The position numbers and the translations under genes are program-made. DNA of 19,222 bases from JBBIGV01 sp037447335 (GTDB lineage Bacteria > Bacteroidota > Ignavibacteria > Ignavibacteriales > Ignavibacteriaceae), in the NCBI GenBank assembly GCA_037447335.1, contig JBBIGV010000069.1, forward strand, positions 1 to 19,222, in the 5' to 3' direction. Positions 7,774-15,547 of this stretch are shown piece by piece. Every line of letters begins with the position of its first letter. Within the stretch, counting starts at the first letter, position 1. The notes under the pieces are model-generated. The model saw nothing but the letters and a program-made list of their open reading frames with translations, searched no databases and had not been told where the DNA came from.

Positions 7774-9426
7774 TTAATTGTTAATTGTCCATTCCCAGCA
7801 ATGATGAACCACACCAAGGGGACTGATATCCATATTGCTAATCCTGTTGTTATAAACTGTGATATTATCTAACCAGTACATAAACGTCATCGGCTCATCC
7901 CGGTTTATAACAGCCTGGAATTCTTTAAGCAGTTGGTTGTATTCATCAACTGAAATCCTCTTTTCCATTTTATCCAGCAGTTGGTCTGCTTCAGCGCTTC
8001 CGTAGCCGACAAAGTTCACCGGGGTAACTTCAAGATCCGAGTACCAGGACATCTTAAGATCCACCGGAATAGGCACAAACCAGCCCATCATCCATGCATC
8101 AATCTTTCGCGAATAGAATTCCTCAATAAGCACACCCGGTTCAAGTGTAATAACATTAACGTCAATACCAACAGCACGCAGGTTATTCTTAATAACAGTT
8201 GCAGCATAACTTCTTCTGGGGTTGCCGGAAGGAATATGAAGTGTAAAACGGAATTGCAATTTTCCTTTCTGAAGAATTCCATCTTTGTCGGTTTCCGTCC
8301 ATCCGCTTTCTGCAAGCAGTTGTTTTGCTTTTGATGGATTATACTGATGCGGCTTCAGGTTCGGATCAATTGCTTCTTTAAATATCGGGGAGACTGGTCC
8401 CGCTGCAAGTTCACCGTAGTTGAGCAGATACTCTTCCAGAATTTCTTTCCGGTTTATGGCATGGGTGAGCGCCCTTCTTACACGTGCATCGCCGAACAGC
8501 TTGTGAGAAATAAATCTTCCCTCTCTTTGATAAATATCCGGGTCAATATTATTCCAGCCAACGTAATCGTATTCTCTTCCCTTAACAGGTTTAATGCTGA
8601 GGTGAGCGTAGCGTTTAAGTTCGCTTATATCGTCCGGCTTTACAAGTTCTGTTAAATCAATTTCACCCTTTTTAAGCTGTGTTAGTCTGGAGTTATAATC
8701 AGGTACAACCTTAAATATTATCTCCTTTATGCTGCTGTTATTGTAAAGAAATGAATTTTCATTAATTCGAAGCGTTACGGATTGATTTTTAGACCAGTCA
8801 GATAATTTAAATGCACCATTGGTAACCGGTTCAAGATTTTCTTTTGCAGTTGCAATATCTTTTCTTTCATACTTAGAAAAAACGTGTTTGGGAATAAGTG
8901 GAAATATTATTTCCGGTAAAACCGGAGCTGCATCTGATCTAAAATTAATTTGTATGCTGAACGGATTTAATATTTTAAATGACTTGTCGAGATCAATACT
9001 GCTGTCATCGTTCAGGTAAAGACTTTTGAAAGAACCGAGCAGTTTACTCTGCACAACCGGGTCTGAATACAGATCGAAAGAGTAAAGAACATCTTCGGCA
9101 GTACACTGAATGCCATCAGACCAGTAAACATCTTCACGAAGGTTGAAACTAAGAGAAGTTGAATCACTATTCCATATCCAGTCAGTTGCAAGCATCGGAA
9201 CAGTTTTCAGGTTTCCTTTTTCCTCATCCCATTTAAATGTAACCAGGCTAAGAAAGAGAAGCTCTGAAATAGCTCCTTCATCAACGGTATAAGCATAAAG
9301 AGGGTTTAAGGTTTGAATGTCCGAAGGTATTCCGATTATCACTCTGTCGGGGCTATACGGCGATTCCTTCCTGCACGAAGTAATAAATGGCAGTATTAAT
9401 ACTAATAGCAAAAAGATGCGATACAT
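7774..9426 (-). CDS. Substrate-binding lipoprotein of a peptide-type ABC importer (SBP family 5)
   Basis: This 550-residue extracytoplasmic solute-binding protein is the first gene of the minus-strand operon. Residues 1-17 form a hydrophobic signal ending in a lipobox ITSC with Cys18 as the lipid-anchored residue. The body follows family 5: an N-terminal stretch like RVIIGIPSDIQTLNPLYAY (28-46), a central region with YWSDGIQCTAEDVLYSFDLY, and a late region ARVRRALTHAINRKEILEEYL, then the proline/tyrosine-rich C-terminal lobe. These proteins bind di- or oligopeptides, and in some branches nickel complexes or other solutes. The ligand cannot be read from the sequence. No Shine-Dalgarno sequence is evident before the ATG. 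The gene is divergent from the two ATPase genes, with 88 bases between the starts (9426 and 9515) for both promoters. Confidence 0.93.
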   Translation of the reverse strand: MYRIFLLLVLILPFITSCRKESPYSPDRVIIGIPSDIQTLNPLYAYTVDEGAISELLFLSLVTFKWDEEKGNLKTVPMLATDWIWNSDSTSLSFNLREDVYWSDGIQCTAEDVLYSFDLYSDPVVQSKLLGSFKSLYLNDDSSIDLDKSFKILNPFSIQINFRSDAAPVLPEIIFPLIPKHVFSKYERKDIATAKENLEPVTNGAFKLSDWSKNQSVTLRINENSFLYNNSSIKEIIFKVVPDYNSRLTQLKKGEIDLTELVKPDDISELKRYAHLSIKPVKGREYDYVGWNNIDPDIYQREGRFISHKLFGDARVRRALTHAINRKEILEEYLLNYGELAAGPVSPIFKEAIDPNLKPHQYNPSKAKQLLAESGWTETDKDGILQKGKLQFRFTLHIPSGNPRRSYAATVIKNNLRAVGIDVNVITLEPGVLIEEFYSRKIDAWMMGWFVPIPVDLKMSWYSDLEVTPVNFVGYGSAEADQLLDKMEKRISVDEYNQLLKEFQAVINRDEPMTFMYWLDNITVYNNRISNMDISPLGVVHHCWEWTINN

Positions 9427-9514
9427 TTGCCCGAAGTGCGTTAATAATCTTTTATTATTTTGATGTTAATTTATTATTTTGTTAAACAAATACAAAAGAG
9501 TTCAAAGCTTCACA
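9427..9514. promoter_or_regulatory. Divergent control region between binding-protein operon and ATPase operon
   Basis: This 88-bp, very A+T-rich gap must carry promoters for both directions. It holds a 12-bp perfect direct repeat TTTATTATTTTG at 9451-9462 and 9470-9481, 19 bases apart, and a 13-bp palindrome TTTGTTAAACAAA at 9478-9490 overlapping the second copy. Either could be an operator, or A+T-rich promoter DNA. I see no clean -35/-10 pair and no TGGCAC-type sigma-54 site here. Confidence 0.4.
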
Positions 9515-10231
9515 ATGCTTATTGCTGATATAAGAAAAGTAACTCTGAACACCCCGCCCTGCAGCAGAGTTTTACTAAGCGGAATTAATTTCCGGCTTGA
9601 CCCCGGCTTCATTTACACAATTCTCGGAAAGAACGGCAGCGGTAAATCAACTTTAATTAAAACTCTTACAGGATTAAACGACAATCGCTTTTATGAAACC
9701 GATGCTTTGGTTTTATTTTATGGGGAAGATATTCTCTCGCTAAGTGAAGAAAAGCTGAATCTTATAAGAAGAAAAAAAATCAAGTACGTTTTTCAGGATG
9801 CTGCCGGCAGCTTCGATCCGTTGAAAAAACTGGAATATTATTTTAAACTGTTGCTTGAAGATCACACAAAACTTGACGATCAACTGGATTTTTTTCTCCT
9901 TCCGCCCAAAGACGAACTCTTTAAATTGTATCCTTATGAAATCAGCGGCGGGATGGCGCAGCGTGTTGCTTTCATTCTTGCACTTCTTTCAGACCCTGAT
10001 CTGATAATTATGGATGAACCAACATCCGGCGTTGATGTAGGAACGGCTAATCTTTTTATTCATAAACTGAAGGAATTCGTTGAATCAGGAAATAAATCCA
10101 TTCTTCTGGTTACACAGGATGTGCTTTTAGCAAAAAATGTAAGCAGCTTTACGGCTGTGCTTCGGGATAAAAGATTAACAGATTTTTTACCCGCAGATAA
10201 TCTCTCCACTAATGAAGTTTTCACCGGGTGA
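9515..10231 (+). CDS. Peptide-type ABC transporter ATPase with Gln in place of the switch His (DppD/NikD-like)
   Basis: This is one of two ATPases that should energise the importer encoded divergently. Numbered from the ATG at 9515 (238 residues): Walker A GKNGSGKST 38-46, Q-loop YVFQD with Gln94, signature ISGGMAQR 143-150, Walker B LIIMDEP with Glu168. The switch position, normally THD, reads TQD: Gln201 (codon CAG at 10115-10117) replaces the near-invariant His, so this half-site may be catalytically weak. The protein is short for the DppD type (about 320) and lacks the C-terminal HPY region, closer in size to NikD. The same frame also opens at a TTG at 9479 (12 extra residues), but that has no ribosome binding site and the extra residues precede the usual ABC start; I prefer the ATG, itself without a clear Shine-Dalgarno. 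The next ATPase follows after 3 bases. Confidence 0.9.
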   Translation: MLIADIRKVTLNTPPCSRVLLSGINFRLDPGFIYTILGKNGSGKSTLIKTLTGLNDNRFYETDALVLFYGEDILSLSEEKLNLIRRKKIKYVFQDAAGSFDPLKKLEYYFKLLLEDHTKLDDQLDFFLLPPKDELFKLYPYEISGGMAQRVAFILALLSDPDLIIMDEPTSGVDVGTANLFIHKLKEFVESGNKSILLVTQDVLLAKNVSSFTAVLRDKRLTDFLPADNLSTNEVFTG

Positions 10232-10234
10232 TAC

Positions 10235-11017
10235 ATGAGGATATTAGCACTCAAAAATATTAGTTATAAAGTTACCGTCAGCAATTCATTGACCGGGAAA
10301 AATGAATACAAGCAAATCCTTAATAACATTTCTTACGAATTTAAGAAAGGAATCATAACAGGAATAGCCGGTGAATCCGGAAGCGGTAAAACCACTCTCG
10401 CAAAAATTATCTGCGGCTTGCTTCAGCCTTCAGAAGGAATGGTTGAAGTTTATCTTAATAAAAAAAGTTCGGCAAATCTGGTTCAGCTTCTTTTTCAATT
10501 TAACAGCGAAATACTAAATCCATACAGGCATGCCGGCAGTATGATTAGTGAAGCTCTTTTAATTGGCGGATGTGAAAAGCAGCATCTGACAGACGAGATA
10601 AACAAACTGCTTGCCTCTGTCGGTCTGGATGAATCATTTCTTAGTCGCAGAGGTTATGAACTCAGCGGCGGGGAACATCAACGTGCAGCGCTTGCACGGC
10701 TGCTGGCTGTTAAACCACAGATTCTTGTTCTGGATGAACCGTTTTCCGCACAGGATCCCGATTCACAAAAAAAATTTGCACAGCTCTTCAGAAATATAAA
10801 CCGGGGGTCCGGGATCACTATGATCTGCATTTCGCATAATCTTCAGATACTGCGTGAACTGGTCGATGAAGTTATGATAATGTATCAGGGCAGCATTGTT
10901 GAGCAGGGATCGTCTGAAAAAATTTTTAATACACCCGGACATCCCTATACTAGTTATCTTCTTAAAGCTGAAAGCTATGATTTAAAATATGATGAGCTTC
11001 ATTTCAATAAAAGTTAA
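10235..11017 (+). CDS. Peptide-type ABC transporter ATPase (DppF/NikE-like)
   Basis: This is the second ATPase of the importer, 260 residues, with all expected motifs: Walker A GESGSGKTT 46-54, Q-loop LLFQF with Gln88, signature LSGGEHQR 143-150, Walker B ILVLDEP with Glu168, and switch His201 (ISHNL). The C-terminal end contains GHPYTSYLL (235-243), the short motif typical of oligopeptide/nickel-class ATPases. It is shorter than DppF (about 330) and similar to NikE. Together with the preceding gene it would form a heterodimer with one standard and one degenerate half. The ATG at 10235 lies 3 bases after the previous stop. Its own stop (TAA at 11015-11017) is followed within 18 bases by the deacylase start. 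Confidence 0.94.
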   Translation: MRILALKNISYKVTVSNSLTGKNEYKQILNNISYEFKKGIITGIAGESGSGKTTLAKIICGLLQPSEGMVEVYLNKKSSANLVQLLFQFNSEILNPYRHAGSMISEALLIGGCEKQHLTDEINKLLASVGLDESFLSRRGYELSGGEHQRAALARLLAVKPQILVLDEPFSAQDPDSQKKFAQLFRNINRGSGITMICISHNLQILRELVDEVMIMYQGSIVEQGSSEKIFNTPGHPYTSYLLKAESYDLKYDELHFNKS

Positions 11018-11035
11018 TTGAACTTTTTCCCGTCC

Positions 11036-11503
11036 ATGGATAAAACAAACGTTATAAGAATGCTTGAATCAAAGCATATACCTCATACCATTCATACTTA
11101 TGAAGTTGATGAAGACGATCTCTCTGGCGAAACGGTAGCGGAAAAAACAGGGGCGAATAAAGATTCTGTTTTTAAAACTATAGTTGCCTGTTCCGGCAAG
11201 CGCGAAATTTTTGTCTTTTGCATCCCTGTTACAGCAGAGCTTAATTTAAAGAAAGCTGCTACAGTCAGCGGCAATAAAAAGCTTGATCTGATCAAATCCA
11301 AAGAGTTGTTAAGCATAACCGATTATTTGAGAGGAGGATGCTCGCCAATCGGTATGAAAAAGAAGTATCCGGTTTTTATTGACGAGACAGCACAACTATT
11401 TGAAAGTATTTACGTCAGTGCAGGTGTGAGAGGTGCACAAATCAGGTTGAACCCTGACGACCTTTTATATTTGACAGACAGCGCCTATGCTGATTTGATT
11501 TAG
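11036..11503 (+). CDS. ybaK: Cys-tRNA(Pro) deacylase, YbaK/EbsC family
   Basis: This cytoplasmic editing factor hydrolyses cysteine wrongly attached to tRNA(Pro). The 155 residues line up along the whole length with Escherichia coli YbaK as I remember it: IHTYEVDED near 19-27, the conserved VFKTIV with Lys47, IPVTAELNLKKAA 63-75, and YLRGGCSPIGMKKK 97-110. An in-frame TTG at 11018 touches the previous stop and would add six residues; the ATG at 11036 gives the normal family start and is preferred, although neither has a clear Shine-Dalgarno. It is likely cotranscribed with the ATPases, but a functional link is not evident. Its TAG stop shares its last base with the first base of the MITE-like element. 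A related tRNA-editing domain such as ProX is the main alternative. Confidence 0.92.
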   Translation: MDKTNVIRMLESKHIPHTIHTYEVDEDDLSGETVAEKTGANKDSVFKTIVACSGKREIFVFCIPVTAELNLKKAATVSGNKKLDLIKSKELLSITDYLRGGCSPIGMKKKYPVFIDETAQLFESIYVSAGVRGAQIRLNPDDLLYLTDSAYADLI

Positions 11504-11620
11504 AGGCTGACCAAAAAGTAAATTTTGCAAACAACTCTGAATTTATATGTCTGATTTCAGATTAAATTCAAATTCATCGTAGCACAGATTAGTAATCTGT
11601 GCTACATTTTGGTCAGCCTC
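11503..11620. mobile_element. MITE-like element with 14-bp terminal inverted repeats and a central palindrome
   Basis: GAGGCTGACCAAAA at 11503-11516 is mirrored perfectly by TTTTGGTCAGCCTC at 11607-11620. Allowing one mismatch the match extends to 17 of 18 (11503-11520 with 11603-11620). Inside is a perfect 27-bp palindrome, arms GTAGCACAGATTA at 11579-11591 and TAATCTGTGCTAC at 11593-11605 around one base. The 118-bp element has no coding capacity. The ends resemble terminal repeats of insertion sequences, suggesting a non-autonomous derivative. I see no target-site duplication in the flanks. It sits exactly at the 3' end of the deacylase gene and, when transcribed, would fold into a strong hairpin. 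Confidence 0.7.
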
Positions 11621-11698
11621 CAATTATCAAACAAACAGTCTTAACTGATTTACATTTCATCATTCAGATTTTAAAACCAGTTAAACTATTTCATAGCT

Positions 11699-11745
11699 AA
11701 CCTTCAATGTTGGCAGAGGGAAACAGCACCCAAACGTTGAAGGTT
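11699..11745. repeat. Imperfect inverted repeat (hairpin)
   Basis: AACCTTCAATGTTGG at 11699-11713 pairs with CCAAACGTTGAAGGTT at 11730-11745, with one wobble or mismatch and one bulge, around a 16-base loop. It lies between the MITE-like element and the bidirectional terminator in a convergent region. No T-run follows directly, so it is not by itself a standard terminator. It could be a REP-type repeat or an RNA-stabilising hairpin. Confidence 0.5.
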
Positions 11746-11752
11746 CTGCACA

Positions 11753-11782
11753 AAAAAGGCTGCCCGATTGAGCAGCCTTTTT
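11753..11782. terminator. Bidirectional rho-independent terminator
   Basis: AAAAAGGCTGC at 11753-11763 pairs perfectly with GCAGCCTTTTT at 11772-11782 around the 8-base loop CCGATTGA. The A-run on one side and the T-run on the other make it work on both strands: for the plus-strand ATPase/deacylase operon and for the minus-strand subtilase, whose stop is at 11830-11828. A small extra palindrome, ACAGATT-TT-AATCTGT (11790-11805), lies between it and the subtilase stop. Confidence 0.85.
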
Positions 11783-11827
11783 CAGTAAAACAGATTTTAA
11801 TCTGTCTGCGGCATAGTTAGCAAGGGG

Positions 11828-14800
11828 TTACTTGATCAGCATCATCTTCTTCGTATCAACAAAATTATTTCCGCCGCTTACAGCACGAATCTGGTAAATG
11901 TAAGTCCCGGATGTAAATTTTGATGCATCGAAAGTAGCTTTATGGTAACCGGCGTCAACGGTACTGTTAACCAAAGTTGTTACCAGTTCACCCAAAGCTG
12001 TGTATATACTGATAACCACATCAGCTTTTTCCGGCAGCGAGTACTCAATTGTAGTAGCCGGATTGAATGGATTAGGATAATTCTGATACAGAGTAAAATC
12101 TCTTGGTGCAGAAATATCCACTTCAATAACTTGCGTATAAATGAAAGCTCCGTCGAAGTCAACTTGCTTCAACCTGTACTGATACTTACCAACAGCAAGA
12201 GCTTTATCGGTATAGCTGTAATTGACAAGCTCGGTTGAATTGCCTCTGCCGCTTACAAATGAAACTTCCGACCAGTTATTGCTTCCGCTCAGACTTCGCT
12301 CAATACTGAAGCCCTGGTTGTTGGTTTCGGTGGCAGTTGTCCATTTGATAGTAACATTATTTCTGTCGGTAACAGCGCTAAGTGCGCTCAACTCAACGGG
12401 TATAGGTACAGTCATATGTACAGGAACAACCACTTCAGGATTGATCGGATCATTACTGTTGATTACGACATCCATTGAGTAATCTCCAAGCGGAAAATCT
12501 TCTGAACGGAAAGTAATCTCAATATCAATTGAGTTTCCGTTATAGATAGTACCGCTTGTTACATTAGCGCCAAGCCAGTCTGGTTCAGCAGCAAACTGAA
12601 GCGCCTTGTTGTTCTGCACGTAAGCAGCATTGAATACTACCTGTAAACCATCATTACCCTGGGCGTTTTCAATACCAACTGTAGCAGAGTTGAGAGTAGC
12701 ATTCATGTTATTATAATAAACAAGTATTTTACCGCTTTGGTAAAGAACCGTTTGAAATGTTAATGAACCTGTGGTAGAATACCTTTGCCAGTTTGTGAAC
12801 TGAACAATGAACCTGTTTCCATCCTGTTTGTAATGCACAGTGCCCTGGTTCCTGCCGTCAAGATCATCCCAGAAAGGCGCGATGTAATCATTCGGATGCC
12901 CCGGATTTGGTATAGATTGATTTGTAAATGCATTTGCAGTAAGCGGTGCAAATGTAATCTTACCATTTGAACTGATGTATAACTGGGTTTTAGGATTACC
13001 ATAGAATTTAAAGTTGAAACCTATCGGAATCGGTCCTGCATATCCTTCATCCCTCGGATCCCAGGTTCCTGTAGGAATCCAGTTTGTAACAGCAGTTCCT
13101 GTAGCAACAATATTTTCCCAAACATACTGTGGACCATTGGGCTCGTCGCTGTCAATCCATTTATATCCGAAAAGATCTGGTCCGCCCATTCCATCAATGG
13201 CAACACCGTAAATTTCTTCGGGATTATCCTTTATGTCTTCCGAGCCTGTGCTTTCAGTTGACCGGTCACTTCTTGGTATCACCCGTGAGGTAAACATGTC
13301 AGGCGGGAATGTGTTATTCTCAAGCGAAACAGTAAAGTCGAGAGTTGATGGATTAGTTGTAATGTTGGAAACTTTAATGGTATCCACAATTACCATGTTT
13401 GGATTTAGCTGATGCGTAATAGAAAGAGGATTAACCGAAATTTGCGGTGCAATCCATGTTGAAAGTGATGGATTGTTTGACAAATCAGACCAGTTGCCCC
13501 ATACATCACGCGATCTTATTGAGAAATAATAGTTCGTGTTGAAGTCTAATCCGGTAACCGTAAAAGTTTCCGTTGCGCCAATCGTATCCGGTGCCCCGAC
13601 ATATTGAATCTGGGTTGCATTAAAAAATGCAGTTGTATCCGGAATCGGCGATGTTGACATTCGGATGTCATATCCGGTTACGCCATTCATTGATGAATCA
13701 AACGGCACCGTCCACTGAAGGGTAAGTGAGTTTGATGTTGGGTTAATTATTGTTAAGTCAGTAATAGGATCCGGCGGAATGCTGTCGGGTGTACCTAAAG
13801 ACATAAAAGCAGCATATACGTCAATTAAACCTTTTCCATAAGTGTTATCTTCGCCGGCAGTACCGAGGTCTCTTGCTGTATGATAGAGCGCTTCAAGAAT
13901 TTGCTTGCCTGTAAGATTTGGAGCAAACTGTTTCAGCAATGCAACTGCACCTGCTACGTGCGGGGCAGCCATTGAAGTTCCGCTTAAGCTGTTGTAACCG
14001 GTAGATGTACCGGAAGACCGTACACTAACGCCCGGTGCTACTACCTCCGGTTTTATCAGAAGCGAGCCGGTACCACCGCAAGTGGAAGGACCACGGCTGG
14101 AAAAGCTTGCAATAGGGTTGTTGTTTCCTCCTAACCATTGAGCGCCGTCAATAGCGCCTGTTGCAAAAATATTCACTTCATTCGTATTGATGTTTTTGGG
14201 TCTTGTTATTGTTGAAGCATTTGGTCCGCTGTTACCGGCAGAAAATACCACGGCGATTCCTGCTGCTTCAACGGCATCTAAAGTAGTTTTATAAATGCTT
14301 GTGCATTCATTGGAAATATTAGGGTCCCACCAACTGCAGCTTATAACATCGGGCATATCGTTGGTTGTGGCAGGGTTGCCGTCGGGATTCATTGCCCATT
14401 GAAATGCCGCAATTGAATTTGAAGTGTGCGGACTTGAACAAATTGTTTTTGCTGCAATCCATTCAGCATCAATAGCAACGCCAACTGTATCGGCTGTGGT
14501 TAATGACCGACCGACCATTGTTCCAACTGTGTGCGAACCGTGTCCGTCGCAATCGGTTGGGGTTGGTGAACCTGTATTGGGATCAAACCACGCACGGTTG
14601 TGAGGTACATGATTACCTCTCCACTTGTGGCTTAATGCTGGGTGATTCAGATGAACACCTGTATCAATACCCATTACTAATCTGCCCTGCCCGGTAATAC
14701 CCATTGCCCAAAGCAGGTGAGCATTAATAATTCTTATGCCGGGTTCAACAGATTCAGTGCTCTCAGGGGCATCTTCAACAAGAACCGGTTTGTCTAATTC

Positions 14801-15226
14801 GAGAAGTGCATCCAGGTCCATTTCAGCAATGTCCATACGCATCGAAAGACTGTTGAGTACATGAGGTTTTGCTTCAACCATGAACATATTACTTATCCAA
14901 AAAGCCTGGTAACTGAAAACCTCTCCGATTTCGGATAACTCATCAAGGTATCGCTTCATATTGCCTTGCGTATTATTGGCTTTTTCCTGAAGAGCTGTTA
15001 TAACTTCATAAGCTCTTCTTTGAATTGCTGCATTCTCTTCGTACAAACGCTGGTCAAGAGATTGTATATCTACCTGGTCTCTTAAAAGCACCAAAGCGCG
15101 AATGTAATCATCAGGTTTGCTAAGCTCGATAACATGTTGCAGCCTGGTGCTAACTTCAACCTGTGCAAGCGGGGCTGATGTAACGAGGAGAGTCAGGAAA
15201 AGAACGATCGAAAAAACTTTCTTCAC
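11828..15226 (-). CDS. Secreted subtilisin-like serine protease (S8) with T9SS sorting domain
   Basis: This 1132-residue extracellular protease starts at GTG 15226-15224, with a good AGGAG six bases upstream. Residues 1-22 (ending PLAQ) form a signal peptide, and about 23-160 look like a helical prodomain. The peptidase domain (about 165-475) has the full triad: Asp188 (MGIDTG), His229 (DGHGSHT), Ser418 (GTSMAAPHVAG), plus the oxyanion Asn332 (SAGNSGP). A fibronectin type III-like domain follows (about 484-592, with LTLQW and NYYFSIRSRD), then a beta-rich region at about 700-880 with IGFNFKFYG, SSNGKITF and IAPFWDDL, a pattern common in exported Bacteroidota proteins, and a further beta domain near 945-1035. 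Residues 1043-1132 are the T9SS C-terminal domain (NYPNPFNP 1049-1056, ending KMMLIK), so it should cross the outer membrane by type IX secretion. It has its own candidate promoter and terminator. A nutritional role in protein breakdown is likely. Confidence 0.95.
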   Translation of the reverse strand: MKKVFSIVLFLTLLVTSAPLAQVEVSTRLQHVIELSKPDDYIRALVLLRDQVDIQSLDQRLYEENAAIQRRAYEVITALQEKANNTQGNMKRYLDELSEIGEVFSYQAFWISNMFMVEAKPHVLNSLSMRMDIAEMDLDALLELDKPVLVEDAPESTESVEPGIRIINAHLLWAMGITGQGRLVMGIDTGVHLNHPALSHKWRGNHVPHNRAWFDPNTGSPTPTDCDGHGSHTVGTMVGRSLTTADTVGVAIDAEWIAAKTICSSPHTSNSIAAFQWAMNPDGNPATTNDMPDVISCSWWDPNISNECTSIYKTTLDAVEAAGIAVVFSAGNSGPNASTITRPKNINTNEVNIFATGAIDGAQWLGGNNNPIASFSSRGPSTCGGTGSLLIKPEVVAPGVSVRSSGTSTGYNSLSGTSMAAPHVAGAVALLKQFAPNLTGKQILEALYHTARDLGTAGEDNTYGKGLIDVYAAFMSLGTPDSIPPDPITDLTIINPTSNSLTLQWTVPFDSSMNGVTGYDIRMSTSPIPDTTAFFNATQIQYVGAPDTIGATETFTVTGLDFNTNYYFSIRSRDVWGNWSDLSNNPSLSTWIAPQISVNPLSITHQLNPNMVIVDTIKVSNITTNPSTLDFTVSLENNTFPPDMFTSRVIPRSDRSTESTGSEDIKDNPEEIYGVAIDGMGGPDLFGYKWIDSDEPNGPQYVWENIVATGTAVTNWIPTGTWDPRDEGYAGPIPIGFNFKFYGNPKTQLYISSNGKITFAPLTANAFTNQSIPNPGHPNDYIAPFWDDLDGRNQGTVHYKQDGNRFIVQFTNWQRYSTTGSLTFQTVLYQSGKILVYYNNMNATLNSATVGIENAQGNDGLQVVFNAAYVQNNKALQFAAEPDWLGANVTSGTIYNGNSIDIEITFRSEDFPLGDYSMDVVINSNDPINPEVVVPVHMTVPIPVELSALSAVTDRNNVTIKWTTATETNNQGFSIERSLSGSNNWSEVSFVSGRGNSTELVNYSYTDKALAVGKYQYRLKQVDFDGAFIYTQVIEVDISAPRDFTLYQNYPNPFNPATTIEYSLPEKADVVISIYTALGELVTTLVNSTVDAGYHKATFDASKFTSGTYIYQIRAVSGGNNFVDTKKMMLIK

Positions 15227-15281
15227 TATTAACTCCTAAAAATTTGTGATTTAAAGCATATATTTTTTAAAAAATTGCTGT

Positions 15282-15312
15282 GAAAATTAGAAAGAAACCT
15301 TTTACCACGCAA
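15282..15312 (-). promoter_or_regulatory. Candidate Bacteroidota-type promoter of the subtilase
   Basis: On the minus strand, TTG at 15312-15310 is followed after exactly 20 bases by TAATTTTC at 15289-15282, seven of eight matches to the Bacteroidota -7 element TAnnTTTG, with the spacing usual for the -33 TTG. Transcription would begin near 15276, giving a leader of about 50 bases before the GTG. The match is by eye, and the consensus is established for Bacteroidota proper. Confidence 0.45.
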
Positions 15313-15424
15313 TGATAATAGGATTCAGTAAAGTTTTTTTTCTCCATAAAGCAAGAATTGTTAAGTCAGAATATTTACCTGGTAAGCAAATCATCACTTG
15401 ATTGAGGAATGAGAAAAAATGAAC

Positions 15425-15455
15425 ACACCGGGAGAGTTCGGGTATCCCCCGGTGT
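15425..15455 (-). terminator. Rho-independent terminator after ornithine carbamoyltransferase
   Basis: ACACCGGG at 15425-15432 pairs perfectly with CCCGGTGT at 15448-15455 (8 bp, 15-base loop). Read on the minus strand, the stem is followed after a few bases by TGTTCATTTTTTC, giving a six-T run at about 15413-15418. It lies some 90 bases downstream of the carbamoyltransferase stop. The GC-rich stem stands out from its surroundings. Confidence 0.65.
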
Positions 15456-15547
15456 AATAAATAACCGGATAATTTAATATCGTTTTGGAAGGTAACGGCG
15501 TCTCATCCTATCATTATTCGTTTTAGTTGTGTAAATGACAGACTTAA

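Larger units (their letters stand above)
15227..15547. other. Intergenic region between subtilase and ornithine carbamoyltransferase
   Basis: These 321 bases contain no open frame I can support. From the subtilase side they hold its Shine-Dalgarno (15231-15235), a candidate Bacteroidota-type promoter (15282-15312), an A+T-rich stretch, and a GC-rich hairpin that should terminate the upstream carbamoyltransferase operon (15425-15455). I see nothing else in 15456-15547. Confidence 0.6.

Noticed and set aside
9479..9514. TTG start giving the first ATPase 12 extra residues
   Set aside because: No ribosome binding site before it, and the ATG at 9515 gives the normal start of an ABC domain. Not excluded.
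11942..13211. Several 60-98-residue plus-strand frames opposite the subtilase
   Set aside because: The minus-strand subtilase is certain and continuous here; the antisense frames show no recognisable domain.
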